A stretch of DNA of 64,000 nt from Lates calcarifer. Taxonomy: Eukaryota; Chordata; Actinopteri; Centropomidae. How positions within the stretch are numbered: position 1 is the stretch's first letter; the number at the start of each line of letters is the position of its first letter. Shown here piece after piece: positions 48,360 through 59,065 of this stretch. The stretch is from positions 1,807,937-1,871,936 of the forward strand of contig NC_066856.1 in assembly GCF_001640805.2 (NCBI RefSeq), given 5' to 3'. Below the pieces are notes generated by a model, which worked only from the letters and a program-made list of their open reading frames with translations, was not told the DNA's origin and ran no database searches. Both the position numbers and the translations under genes were made by a program.

Positions 48360-48965
48360 GTTATTCGCGAGCTAAAGCCGCCGCGGAGATGACCGTACAC
48401 CGGCTGAAGCAGCGCAGGGATCGACCGGGCTGCCGTGCGCTCCGATGCCCCAGCAAGGTGCGCACGACCTCTGCTCAGACTGGAGAGAGAAGACACAGAA
48501 AGGAAACAAGTGCTGTAAAGTTTTACCTTTTCTCTTAGATCGCCTCCTCCTCCTCCTCTTCAGCTTGCATTTGACCTGGCCGCTCTGAGCCCCGGACGCG
48601 CGGCTGTTGTTTCCAAGTACGGATGCCATCAGCGCAGCCTTTGGAGCGAAGCGCAGGAATAACTTGGACTCGGCGGCTCGACTCTCCTTTGTACTTGTCT
48701 CGCTTCAGCCTCCGCTGCTCTCTGGTAACGCAGCGTCCTCGGGTTTGACGTAGACTCGGACTATATTTTCGGCTCTCCCTCCTTTTTTATCCCTCCAAAC
48801 CAGGGGGGGAGCGCGTCTTGCTGTTCCTGTATCACCTCTGAAACTCCAGCTCGCCTGCAGCTCACGGAGAGACTGTTCGCAGCGCAGCGTGGCAGCTCTC
48901 AGCAGCACTGATACCGGCGCCCCGTCTCCTCCGCTCCTCTCCGACAGTTTTCCGCGCCTCTGCAG
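48360..48965. promoter_or_regulatory. CpG island over adarb2 exon 1
   Basis: This stretch has about 45-50 CpG dinucleotides in 600 bases, while its surroundings have only a few per 600, and its GC content is far above the flanks. It covers the start of intron 1, the coding exon and the 5' UTR of adarb2. CpG islands of this kind mark promoters of neural and developmental genes in vertebrates. A CpG-free gap around 48,481-48,540 coincides with the splice donor. Confidence 0.75.
48527..48629 (-). CDS. adarb2: adarb2 (ADAR3) first coding exon, partial CDS
   Basis: This exon encodes the N-terminus of ADARB2, a brain-enriched member of the adenosine deaminase acting on RNA family. Mammalian ADARB2 binds single- and double-stranded RNA but has no known editing activity and can antagonise other ADARs. 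The exon gives 34 residues starting MASVLG and ending in KCKLK, six arginines and SKRK. I recognise this as the ADARB2 N-terminus with its arginine-rich, single-strand-RNA-binding R-domain; the vertebrate protein has the same MASVLG start, KCK motif and R6SKRK block. After codon 34 comes one G and then a donor, AAAAG|GTAAAA, so the intron is phase 1 and the next codon begins with G, as expected for the aspartate that follows in ADARB2. The start context GCGCTGATGG has G at +4 but a weak -3. An in-frame TGA lies 76 bases upstream with no other ATG in between. The dsRNA-binding and deaminase exons are outside the window. The identification rests on recalled family sequence; I am fairly sure. Confidence 0.88.
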
Positions 48966-49080
48966 AAATTTTGGCATCAGCCACTTTGAATTCAGTCATG
49001 CGGGACTCCTATCTATTTGCTGCCGAGCTTTCTAATTAGGGTCCAATCCTGGCTGTCTGGGAGGTGTGACATCACCAGCG
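48630..49080 (-). promoter_or_regulatory. adarb2 5' UTR and probable core promoter
   Basis: This is the sequence immediately upstream of the adarb2 start codon on the minus strand. I see no convincing TATA box, which fits a CpG-island promoter. A CCAAT element at about 49,043-49,047 (plus-strand orientation) and a near-consensus CRE, TGACATCA at about 49,067-49,074, lie just beyond the island and are plausible proximal promoter sites. A CRE half-site TGACG lies near 48,746. The transcription start cannot be placed from sequence alone, and upstream noncoding exons cannot be excluded. Confidence 0.5.
48705..48977 (-). other. possible upstream ORF in adarb2 5' leader
   Basis: A 90-codon frame starts MPKFLQ and ends at a TGA 76 bases before the adarb2 ATG, in the same frame as the main coding sequence. 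It resembles no protein I know. If transcription starts to the right of 48,977 it would be an upstream ORF that could lower adarb2 translation; if transcription starts inside the CpG island it is not transcribed whole. It may be open only because the region is GC-rich. Confidence 0.2.
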
Positions 49081-49797
49081 ACACCCACCAGCCGACACCC
49101 CTTATTCACCCGCTGCTTTTTTAAATGTTTCGTACATTTCGACTCACTCCTCACACTTTTTCCTTCACTTTTCTCACACTGCAGGGGAAGTCTGTTCTCT
49201 TCCGCTCTCCACTGGGGGGTCAGAGGTCAGCCTGGTAGGGATACTTGCTGAAGGGCACTTCAGCAGGACGGATGTTTACCAGCATGAGGGGCTTGAATAT
49301 GGGTTTCTCCTGCTGGCAGACTGTTTCCATGCTCTCTGGTTGCCATGCTGCTGTAAACTCACACCGACTTCAGGCTGGAAGGACAGAATGATGGGATATT
49401 TTAGACACTGAGGAGGAAAATCAGACAAAAAACAAAACTATGTTAGATGAATCCTTCTCCTTTCTCTCCTTGTACTCTACTCTTTGTCAGCTGAGATTTG
49501 GGATTTCTAATTTTCTTGCAGGATTATGGATCTGAAGTAAATTCCCTCTCATTCCTAGTCTCTGTTCTAAAGTCACTGAGAGTCCACAGAGGAAGATTAC
49601 TGTGCTAAGATGCTATAATGTTGAGTTAACTGGCTCCACACATTCAATAACAACTGAGTTACATCAAAAACATCTTTGATATACTGTCTAAGACATATTC
49701 TGGTTAATTCTCCAGCTTTATAATTACACTCGCCTCCTAACTGCAAAATATGTGATCAAATGCGTCCTTTTTTTATTTTGAAAGTACAGTTTGGAGG
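49081..49797. other. adarb2 upstream flank, nothing recognisable
   Basis: Sequence immediately beyond the probable promoter. No exon or repeat identified. Confidence 0.45.
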
Positions 49798-50182
49798 TTG
49801 CAGGCGACCTTCAGCACAGGAGGCAAAAACTCTACTGACAGTGTGCTGCGGCCACAAAGTTTGAAGATTGTGACATTTTGGCATATATGTGTGAAAGCGC
49901 AGTGTCGAGGCTTTCAGAAAGCATTTGTGGCTTTCCTCGCTGCAGGTTATTGTTTTATTCCCCCGGCCTCTGCAGCGGAAGGTCAGGTGTGTGTTGGGGA
50001 GGAGGCGCTATAGTACTGCTGGACACAGCCACGGCCAGTACAGTGAAAAGAATACAGGTTTGTTCAGGCCTCAAAAACCTTCACTGTTTCCTCTGGTTCC
50101 TCAGAGGGTTTATTGTGTTTTTGCATGTGCAATTATTCAATAAAAGAAAGAGATTGATTTCTTAAAAAAAAAAAAAAAAAAA
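49798..50182 (+). pseudogene. possible retrocopy 3' end or unprocessed transcript end
   Basis: A plus-strand polyadenylation hexamer AATAAA (50,139-50,144) is followed twenty bases later by 19 A (50,164-50,182). A genomic A-tract at the cleavage distance is the mark of a retrotransposed mRNA. The region to the left is open in two frames (to 95 codons) but matches no protein I know, so it might be only 3' UTR. The left boundary is arbitrary, and I could not find a target-site duplication. Confidence 0.35.
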
Positions 50183-50394
50183 CAAACATCAGTCTTCTAT
50201 TGCCTGTAAAAGCTGCTATTTTCCCTAAACATCTCCTTTACCCTCACCAGCTACCACCCATTTTAATTTTGAAAAAAACAATGCATTTGCAGAAAAATGG
50301 TACCATGACATGTTTGCTGATGTCAGACTGAAAAGTCACTTTGAGCCTCTGTTGTTGGGTGGAAACATTTCCTCCCTGCCTGAGGGGCAGAGAG

Positions 50395-50439
50395 AGCGAG
50401 GAGAGAGAGGAGAGCCAGGAGAGAGAGGAGAGCGAGGAG
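50395..50439. repeat. 18-bp minisatellite
   Basis: Two and a half tandem copies of AGCGAGGAGAGAGAGGAG (units at 50,395 and 50,413, partial at 50,431), differing at one base. The other strand reads as leucine/alanine/serine repeats, an artefact. Confidence 0.85.
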
Positions 50440-51089
50440 GCTGCAGCCTGCCCTCAGGACGCCCACAAATATCCATGTAAATTGCAGTTTAAGAGAAATC
50501 AATACAAGTGACAAGTTGCCAATGCCACTATCTGGGGCAGTAATGAAGGTGTGCTGGTTGGGGGGGGCTGGAGTGTACATAGATAACAGCAAACAGGCTG
50601 GGTGGGGTTGCGTTACAGGTTAGAGGCATGTGTATGAGCACAGACAGACACACAACAAGGTCAGGTGTTTGTCGGCTGGATGCAAAGTGCCACTAAAGGT
50701 TAAAACTAACCTGGATCATCTCCACATTTATATATGTTATACATGTGGCTCTGTTCTTTTACACACGGCTCGCCTGTTCAACGCTTCAAACCATCTGTGC
50801 ACCATGACCTCTGACTTTAGTTTGTTTATGGTTAACACACAATGCTGCTTTTAAAAAGGTCCTGTTCTGAAAAGTCTGCTGCAAGTAAAAATAGAAACAT
50901 AGCAAACTGCAGTGTGTAAGGTGCGTTAGGGAGATAGAAGTGAGACAGAGTAAAAAATTATATATTTTGAGCTTCATTTAAAGAGTGGTGCCCAAATAAA
51001 ATACATCATAAGTAAGGTAAAAAAAAATCTAGTAAAATATCAGTCAAAATGGATGATTGTAGGCATGATTGTAAAGGATTGATAAAGGC
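50440..51089. other. upstream flank, nothing recognisable
   Basis: No gene or named repeat. Confidence 0.4.
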
Positions 51090-51245
51090 TATTTATTATT
51101 ATTGATTAATCTGATGATCATTTTCTTAATTAATTAGTCTATAAATAGACTTTAAGAATTGCTATAATATAAAACAGAGAAAATCAGCAAATCCTATCAT
51201 TTAAGAAGCATGTAACAGCAAATGTTTGCTTGAAATGTGACTCAG
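51090..51245. repeat. AT-rich MITE with GATTAAT ends (copy 4, truncated)
   Basis: TTATTGATTAATCTGATGAT, CATTTTCTTAATTAATTAGT, CTATAAATAG and AAACAGAGAAAATCAGCAAA match the left half of the family in the order of the copies at 35.2 and 41.0 kb. Confidence 0.6.
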
Positions 51246-52443
51246 GGATGTGGATCTTCAGGACTGTTCATAATGACCTTCAGTGTGATAAAGGTTTAAA
51301 GTGGCCCTCCAGACATTTGGTACTGTACCTTTGTTGACTGTCAACAAACAGATTAAAAAATAACTGAGGCAGCCGAAGCAGAGATATTTTGAATTTTAAG
51401 GGCCAAGTAAATGACCGTGTCTTTTAAACCCTAAACGCCAAGTTCACCACACATCTATTAATGTCTGTTATCTAAGCCTGAGCTGAGTTATTTTTTCAGC
51501 CTTTATAAACCTGAGCCACAGAGATTTTATCAAACCTATGTTCACACAACATGTTCCTGTGCAGAATCAGTGTTGTTTTCAAACTGCTTTTGTCTTTTAA
51601 AAATAGCTGTTTTTACTTAGTCCTGTGAACAGAGCTCGTCTGCCTAAATGTAAGTGTTATAGTCATAACCAGTTTCAAAGAAGACATATTTATGGGGCTC
51701 TGATCCAAGACCACTGACTGTGACAGTGATCGTTATATATTACTTTGTCCTAGTTTTTTATTATGAGAGAGATTAGTTAAACAATTCTATAGCATCAATC
51801 CAAGCACTGATACATCTGAAAAACTATTCAACCCTGCAAACGTCAACATATTAACCAATCCTGCTGCCAATTAGAATAATAATGGTGACTAGTAAGTGAT
51901 TGATTGCTTTTTGATCTGCATTTTATTTATTTACTTATCATGTGTGTGTTCTATTTGTTCATGTCTCTGTCCACCTATTCTAAACCTTGTTTTTTTTATG
52001 CATCTATACACTTACAAATGATGCACTTTCTTTGCTTTCATTTTTAAATATTTGCTCAGCTTTTCATTCCAAGTGTGGGGCCAATAAAAAAAGGAGTGAT
52101 GTCTTTAAATACATGGAAGGATCTGTTCATGGACTGTGACTATCTGTCTTAGAGAGTGTTAATTTAATATTTGCATTTGAACAAAATCCTATGGAAATAA
52201 ATGCATTACATACAGTTGGAATGTGTTCTCTGTTTCTGTGTTTACTTATTTAGCCAAACACTTAGCATTAGTTTGATGTCATATCTATGGATTAAAGAGT
52301 TAGATTTTAATTGAGATTACAGCAAACATGTGGCAACAACTCCTTTTTTCCATCATCAAATCAGACACCTGCAATCTACAGATAAGAAGGCCAATCAGTA
52401 CGCTGCTCAGACACATTTATTTTCTGCACTTCTGATTCTGATT

Positions 52444-52448
<5 letters not shown>
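51246..52448. other. upstream flank, nothing recognisable
   Basis: AT-rich; no gene or named repeat. Confidence 0.4.
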
Positions 52449-52481
<33 letters not shown>

Positions 52482-52501
52482 GTACACACACACACACACA
52501 A
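52449..52501. repeat. compound (AT)n-(AC)n microsatellite
   Basis: Fifteen AT units (52,449-52,478), a short spacer, then nine AC units (52,484-52,501). Confidence 0.95.
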
Positions 52502-53184
52502 ATATTTTTTTGTCTGGAAATAAAGAACTTGTTACTCTACATGCCTCTCAAGATGCTTTTCATTTGCTACATTAGATTTTGATTTTATTTCATGTTACAG
52601 TGATTAAAATGACAGAATATCGGTGTTGAGGTAACCATGGAAATACATCTGTTGATCTCTACTCAAAACACTGTAATTAATAGTTACTTTTCTTTTCTTA
52701 ACTCATATTTGAGAAAGAGTGTGTGTGAACACCAGCAGAAGCTTAGCCTTGAGACATCTTTGGAGGTGAATAGAAAGCTGTCCTGCCTCTTGAGAAGTCT
52801 GCAGCTCCGGATGCAGCAACCCAGTGAGAGTTTCAGGCAATATTAGACACATTAGTTTTATCAGTGACACCCATTATATTTTATCTCCTCTGTTTAAATC
52901 TTTGTTTGGTGCTTTGCAGCATTTTTGCTTCTTACGCTGTCATCTTCTAACAGCTTTAGAAGAAAGAAACAGAAATGACCAATTACCCAAAATAAATGTC
53001 CAAAAAATTCAACAGTAAAGTTTTCTCTACCAGATGGAAATAGCAGTAATTTGGTGAGAGCCAGCAAGCCTGCTTATCAGCCCTCCCAGCCAGGTCAACG
53101 TGGTGGAGATGGAAGCCTTGGAGGCCTCCTCATCAGTCTCTGGGTGGGTATTGACTTAAGCTTTTCTTATTTATTTTTTTCACC
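52502..53184. other. upstream flank, nothing recognisable
   Basis: No gene or named repeat. Confidence 0.4.
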
Positions 53185-53205
53185 GGGGTGGGGGGGGTGG
53201 GGGGG
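53185..53205 (+). other. G-run, possible G-quadruplex
   Basis: G4, T, G8, T, G7 in direct succession. Nineteen of 21 bases are G, enough for a G-quadruplex on the plus strand. Confidence 0.6.
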
Positions 53206-55502
53206 TGTTATGTGGTTGTTGCCTTATCAGGTGTTCAGGCTCGTCACAAAGCAGGCAGCTGGGAGACTCACATGCACCTTCATCTCCCCTCCACAGACGC
53301 TTTGCTTCTCAGACTAATCCACAGCAAGTGGTGGCACTTTGCTGCTACCACTCCAGGTGCACTCACCTAGTGTGTGTGTTGCATCCACACTGTGCAGGTA
53401 ATGAGTGGATGTAAATAGGCTGCATTGTGTGAATGTGCTACATGTGCATGACTGTGCTGGGAGGTGTTATAAACTAAGGAAGGGGCTGCTGCGACAGTGG
53501 CTGGTCCCGCAGGAGACTGGAGTTTCAAACTCTGTCATTGCTGCTGCTACAGGAGCTGATAAGACCATCAACTCATGAAAGGCAAGAATTCATTTTAGTA
53601 AAAATCTAAATGAATTCATATATAATTGTTTGATCCACCATTATGTAATTAATTATATGATTAGGAATTATTATTTTATAGAGCCAAAGATCTAATATAT
53701 CAATAATAATAATGATATTTCATTATACAATAAGTTTTCAACCAACAGCAGCTAACAGGAGCGGTTCATCTGCAAAATGTCCCTGAAATACTAATTCTAC
53801 TGACCTCTACTTCTATTCTTTGTCAGGTTACTTGTGTGCAAACTGTGTGGATGGTGACTTCTGTGTGAGGTGTATTTTTGTGACAGCTACCGAGACGTGT
53901 TCACCACCATCATGTCAAGAATGCGAAGGTTGGTGGATCTTGAGGGGGACTTAAGACCTTAAGTGTTTCCATGGAGATGAATGGAAATTCCTCACCTTGT
54001 AAAAGTGTTTTTTTCTGCAGTTGTTAACCGTAAACAAGATATGTTCAGAGGAAACTAACGTTTTGCTCATGGAGATTATAACAAATGATTTGGTGGGCAG
54101 ATTCTGTCACCAAATTTCACAGGTGTGTAGCTAATGTCAAAATGAAGGCAGAGGACAAAGACAGGCATGGTCCAACCCAGGAGTAATGAGTACTCATGTA
54201 ATAAAGTAGCAATAACTACTGAGTACTTTGACAGGCATCACAGCTGGAATGATCCCATTACAAGTTGATCTCTGGTTATATTTCTAACCTTGTTACAGCC
54301 ATATCACCATGGATTATGGCTTATTTCTCTCTTATGTCTCTCTGGATGTACGCTGAAAGTCTGCTCGAGGCCTGTAGTGGACTTTATAAATTCCACAAGT
54401 CTGCAAGTACTGTACAGTGCAGACATTTGGATTCAGCCACAGACTGCTACGACCCTCAAGATGAAAAAACATAGCAGCCTCTCTTTATCAGTCATCGTCA
54501 CATGATATCTGCAAGGATTACAAGGGTGTAATGCACACACTGTGTGCAGACTATCGAAGTAGACTGGATATTGAAAATCAATTACAAAAGAGTTGTTCTT
54601 CTTTGGCACTCCCCCAGCTGGTGGTTGTCTACGACGCTCTACTCCTAACAACAGCCCTGCCTTAGTGTACAACGCTGGGAATGGATGAAGATAAAACAAA
54701 TTCAGGTTTAAAAATCCAGCATACATGATTTGGTCCAAAATTTTGATATAATCATATTCACACATGACAAAATCTTTATCTCCACAATCCACACCTAAGA
54801 CCAATGTAAACAAAAATGAATCTAAGAAACAGATGCCTCAAACAGGTGGCAGATACATGAAAAACAAGATTGTCAGGATATTGCTGGAATAAGAAAAATC
54901 AAAACAACTTTTGAGTGGTGTCAACATGAGGAGAGGAAGTGACATTTATGGAAAGCTGGTTTTGCAAATGAATAAGAAATCTGGGTCCAGCTGTGAGTAT
55001 AATCTGGCTACATCTAGAAACCAGATAAACAAATGTTTAACAGCAGGTGGAAAGCAGGCTTTTGGCTGTTTTCCTTCGTGTATCTAAACTTTACAGCTTC
55101 CAGAGGCTGTTAATGCAGAGATGGCCAGCAGAATGGAAGAGGACGACGAGCAAGGACAGCTTCCATCCCACCTGTGGCAAAGAGACCAGCAAATGGAGGC
55201 AATATTACAAAGTTGGAATTACGCCAGAGAATACTTTTTTTGAGAGCAATGTCAGGAATTTGAGCCAGCTATGCCTTAATGTACCTTGCAAACATTACCA
55301 ACACAAAGCACGCTAATTGCTAGCTGTAAACTCTTGGCCCATACCTCATTTCAAGGTTGCATTCCCCGGCTGTATTTAAACTTTGAAAGTCACATTGAAC
55401 ACTTCATTTTACAGCACGTAGCTACAGCCAGGGGGGCTAAATTCTTGCTGATGAACTGTCGCCAATGTACCTTTTCTTCAGCAACAATCTCCTTCGCTTG
55501 AC
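53206..55502. other. upstream flank, nothing recognisable
   Basis: The minus strand is open for 126 codons at 54,433-54,813 without a recognisable domain. No gene evidence. Confidence 0.4.
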
Positions 55503-55523
55503 TTTTTTTTTTTTTTTTTTTTT
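55503..55523. repeat. poly(T) tract
   Basis: Twenty-one T, followed by C, TTTC and TTTTT. On the minus strand it is an A-tract, but no AATAAA precedes it. Confidence 0.9.
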
Positions 55524-55539
55524 CTTTCTTTTTCAACCT

Positions 55540-56190
55540 CACCCTACCCCTCTTAAGTGACACCCATTAATCACATTAGGTCTTTGGGAGAATTGTCTGC
55601 TGAGCGTCAAGTCTTGGCTGACCCCAACATTTGGAGAGTGAAGATAAAGACGTTGCACTGACAGCTCGGAAATAGCCCCTTTTTTCACAGGTCAGCGTTC
55701 AGGGGAATATGAATATTATTATCCATAAAGAGAGGGGAAAAACAATTGAGTCCTTACTTCAGAGGAGTTGAATGACATTGGGAATTCTCAGTGTTTCTGC
55801 TGTAATGGCAACAAAAGGCTCCACATATTGACTTGATATATGCTACCGCAAATGTGCAAGTGAACAAGATCATCATTAAAGCCTATCTTTGTAATATTAT
55901 GGCTGCATTAGTTAGTGTTCCCTTTTCCCGATCTGGAAACCAAATATCTCCTGACATACAGGCTGATAAAATACTCTGAGAGCACATGATTGTGTGGATC
56001 AATGATGATTGTGCTTAATATTGGATTCCTTAATTTCTGAAAGCATTGAATATTATAGCGCTCTTTGTGAGTCTACATTCCAATCAAAATGTCTCTGTGA
56101 ATAGGAACTAACATCATTGCCCTTAATGTCACGTAACATTATCAGCTCTGTGGTTTAGTACAATGGAGTCATTGTGTTCTGTGGTGAGGG
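55540..56190. promoter_or_regulatory. candidate conserved noncoding element
   Basis: About 650 bases without simple or interspersed repeats. Blocks include CACCCATTAATCACATTAGG, GAATATGAATATTATTATCC, TGTAATGGCAACAAAAGGCT, GATCATCATTAAAGCC and GGATCAATGATGATTGTGC. Long unbroken complex AT-rich sequence with TAAT cores is typical of conserved enhancers. It lies about 7 kb upstream of adarb2 exon 1. Confidence 0.3.
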
Positions 56191-57273
56191 GGGCTTATCA
56201 GTGAAAGACAGGAAAGGAGAAAGGAAAGGAGGAAATGAATAGAATAAAAGTAAATTCGATCTCTGTTTAGCAATGGACAGATTTCTCAGAACAGTTCTTC
56301 ACAGTGCTGGATTCAGACACTGTGTTCAACTGAAATCAAATTCATTTCTCCTAAGAAATCACTATGCCGACCTCTGTACTTCTACTTTAGTTACAATAAA
56401 TAATGATATATGGTTTGTCTTTTATGCCACGATGGTGCCTTCAGTCCTTCATAATTTACATTATATCATATCAGATATTGGCTAAAATGGAGGCAAAATA
56501 ATGAAGTCAGAGAACTTCCTTGTTGGAACTCATGGTCAAGGTCAATACAGGCCTATGACATCTCCCAGTCAGAAGCCCCTCAGATGTCCATCAACCATCC
56601 ACTGTGAGGTCTGAAGGACATAAGTTGTCTACACACATATATCAAAACAATTTTATCCTTTTTGAAAAATATGGAAAATTTTGCTCAATAGGTGCAGTAT
56701 CATCGTTTAGTTTCCACTGCACAGAGAATAATTACAATTTTAGTTTGACTCAAAATAAAGAACCATAAAACATTTAATGCAGACATAATAACTAAATTTC
56801 ACTTCATCTTTAATGATACAGAAGACTAACAAGTTCAACCAGAGCTCGTGCTACAAATGTTTCTGTTTGATTCTCTTGTAGTTTGTGTTTGCAGGCGGAT
56901 GGAGAGTTATATCTGCACAGACAGATGGAGAAAACCATTGTGGAGCTCCTGAAGGTAAAGATGCTTGTTATGCCAGGTCTGATCAGGCTGAATTCTGCAG
57001 CCGGGGGGGTGTGGTGGTGGGGTGATGTACAGCTACGTTTGGGTTTTGTTTTTGCTCATTGGTGTCAGGCATGTACAGTGCTGGAAACTCCCCCAACCTC
57101 CCTGACGGCAGATTTCTTATATTTCATCAAAGTTAAAAATAGCTCTGTAAAGCTCTGCTGTGGACAAACCACATGTTTCCTGGCACTACGTTTGTTGTAC
57201 ACCTCATGCTGACATTATGAGCTGTTCTGGTTTTTGACCTGACAACAGAGAGACACAGACAAGGACGCTGGTT
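56191..57273. other. upstream flank, nothing recognisable
   Basis: A G/T-rich patch lies at 57,003-57,025. No gene evidence. Confidence 0.4.
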
Positions 57274-57293
57274 AAAAAAAAAAAAAAAAAAAA
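57274..57293. repeat. poly(A) tract
   Basis: Twenty A without an upstream AATAAA in range. Confidence 0.9.
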
Positions 57294-58839
57294 TCAAATG
57301 TCAGCAGAGCTTAGTTCTGATCAAACATCCTGTTCAAACTGATAGCACCCCGGACGCTGGAGCCGCTTGGGACTGGCTGTAATTGAAAATGAGCAAAACA
57401 AAATCAAACTAACACCGGTGCTTTCACGCATGTCTCTTTTACAAAGAATGAACGTGTTTCATCTCTAAACCTGCTTTTAACTGACCCATAATTGCACATT
57501 CACACATGCATGTTTGGATATCTGCCACATATTAACAAGCACTGTCAATGTGACCACATTGGAGAATGAGTAAACAGAAGCTTATCATTTTCCAAAAAGA
57601 TCTAAAAGGCCTTGAAGCTCAGCTGTATCCCATTTTAAAGACAGAGATTAATTGCCTCTTTTCCGCCCCGACAGTAATCCTTGAAACTGCCTCTGCTCGG
57701 TGCAACAGCATTTCAGCCAGCCTCCACTCTCCTTTCACACACACACACCAAGGGTACCACCAGTCAAACAGGCCTTCCGCTACCACACACGCACACACAC
57801 TTTACTACATCACTAATATCCTGCCCATTAGCACTTAAAAGCCAGCATCCAGAATTACTTTAAGTCTCGCAGGCGTTTGAAGTACTGCAGAGTCACAGTT
57901 GTGTGAGTGGCAGGAAGCACAGAAAGTAACAATGCTTTGCTCGTGTCGCTCGGCTCGGCGAGGAGTTGAGTTTCTTAATCCCACAATGCAGGGAGAATTG
58001 GTAGCTTGAGTCTTAGCACTTGTGGATTGCTGCTCCATCTCCAACTCTAATACCTCATGGAATAACACAGATCAGAAAGGATGCTGTCGTTGTTTTCCTG
58101 TGATATTTGCAGGTCTTAAAAATCAAACCAGCAAGCCACAGTTTTAATTAATTTCCCCATCTTTGTTCACAAGACCATGCGCGTGCAGAATGGCAGCATA
58201 TGGTGTGCTCTGTTTTCCAAATCCTCAAGAATCCAGACCGGCGTGGGATTTATGAATGTAACAGATGAGGTTTTGATGATTATGAGGTTGCTGATGGTCG
58301 TCTGCACTGGAAAGGTTGTGCCTTCGACTCTGCAACGCAGCATATGCTGCCTGTGGATAGTGAGAGGTCATCCAGATCTTCTGCCAGCGCCAGCCATTTC
58401 ATTACACCAACAGATGGCTGCAGGGATTTTATCATTAAAATATCCTTCTGCTGAATCTTTTTCATATTATAAAAGTTATCAAATTGACATAGTCTTATCA
58501 TGGGTGACATTAACAACATCGTCGAATTTCTACTTCTACTAAGAAGACTAAGTAGTCAAATGATATTACTGAGTTGTTGACTAAATGAGCATCGAGCGTG
58601 TGGTTTGCACATGAAATACAATATAGCTCGAGATTAATGAGGATTAGTGTTACACCATGTTTCTTACTGCATTTGCCAGAGATGAATCAAAGGCTGACTG
58701 GAAATCACTCAAAGCTTTCACAAACTGAATCCTTGCTTGGCAATTAACTTTGTATGTGCTGAGGACATAGCACATTTTGATATGAACTGAAATTATACTA
58801 CTCGGTTCGTATCTGTGCTGAAATCAGCCCAGTGATTTT
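57294..58839. other. upstream flank, nothing recognisable
   Basis: Short CA runs near 57,737-57,748 and 57,784-57,800. No gene evidence. Confidence 0.4.
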
Positions 58840-59065
58840 CCTACCACCACGGCATCATGTCACTGCTGCATTGGCACTGATTACAAGGCCCCATTGACCG
58901 GCGGTGCATGCGTTTCTGTCCTCCAATGATGGCGCCGCATGAATAGGGTGTAATCAATCTTTGATCCAATCAGAGGTCGGTGTCTGGGTGACTGACAGAG
59001 AGGTCTCTGTGGGGCTCTGATGAGGCCAGAGTTAAAGGGCTCCCAGGAGACCAGAGGCTATGACA
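58840..59065. promoter_or_regulatory. candidate conserved noncoding element
   Basis: Complex stretch with CCCATTGACCGGCGGTGCAT, CCAATGATGGCGCCGCATGA, GTGTAATCAATCTTTGATCC and CCAATCAGAGGTCGG. It has two CCAAT-type boxes, a TCF-like CTTTGATC and CpG retention. Texture-based proposal. Confidence 0.3.

Larger units (their letters stand above)
1..48526 (-). other. adarb2: adarb2 intron 1 (left end outside window)
   Basis: All sequence downstream of the exon 1 donor belongs to intron 1 until the next exon, and I found none. I looked on the minus strand for frames resembling the ADARB2 dsRNA-binding domains or the serine/aspartate-rich segment following the R-domain and saw none. The intron is therefore at least 48.5 kb here. 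A very large first intron is characteristic of vertebrate ADARB2. A short exon of fewer than about 60 codons could have escaped reading by eye. Confidence 0.7.

Noticed and set aside
1..48526. Search for adarb2 exon 2 and dsRNA-binding-domain exons
   Set aside because: No minus-strand frame resembled the segment after the R-domain or the KKKAK-containing dsRNA-binding domains. Absence judged by eye, so a very short exon is not excluded.
57274..57293. Poly(A) tract as retrocopy end
   Set aside because: No polyadenylation hexamer at the right distance upstream and no parent-like sequence.
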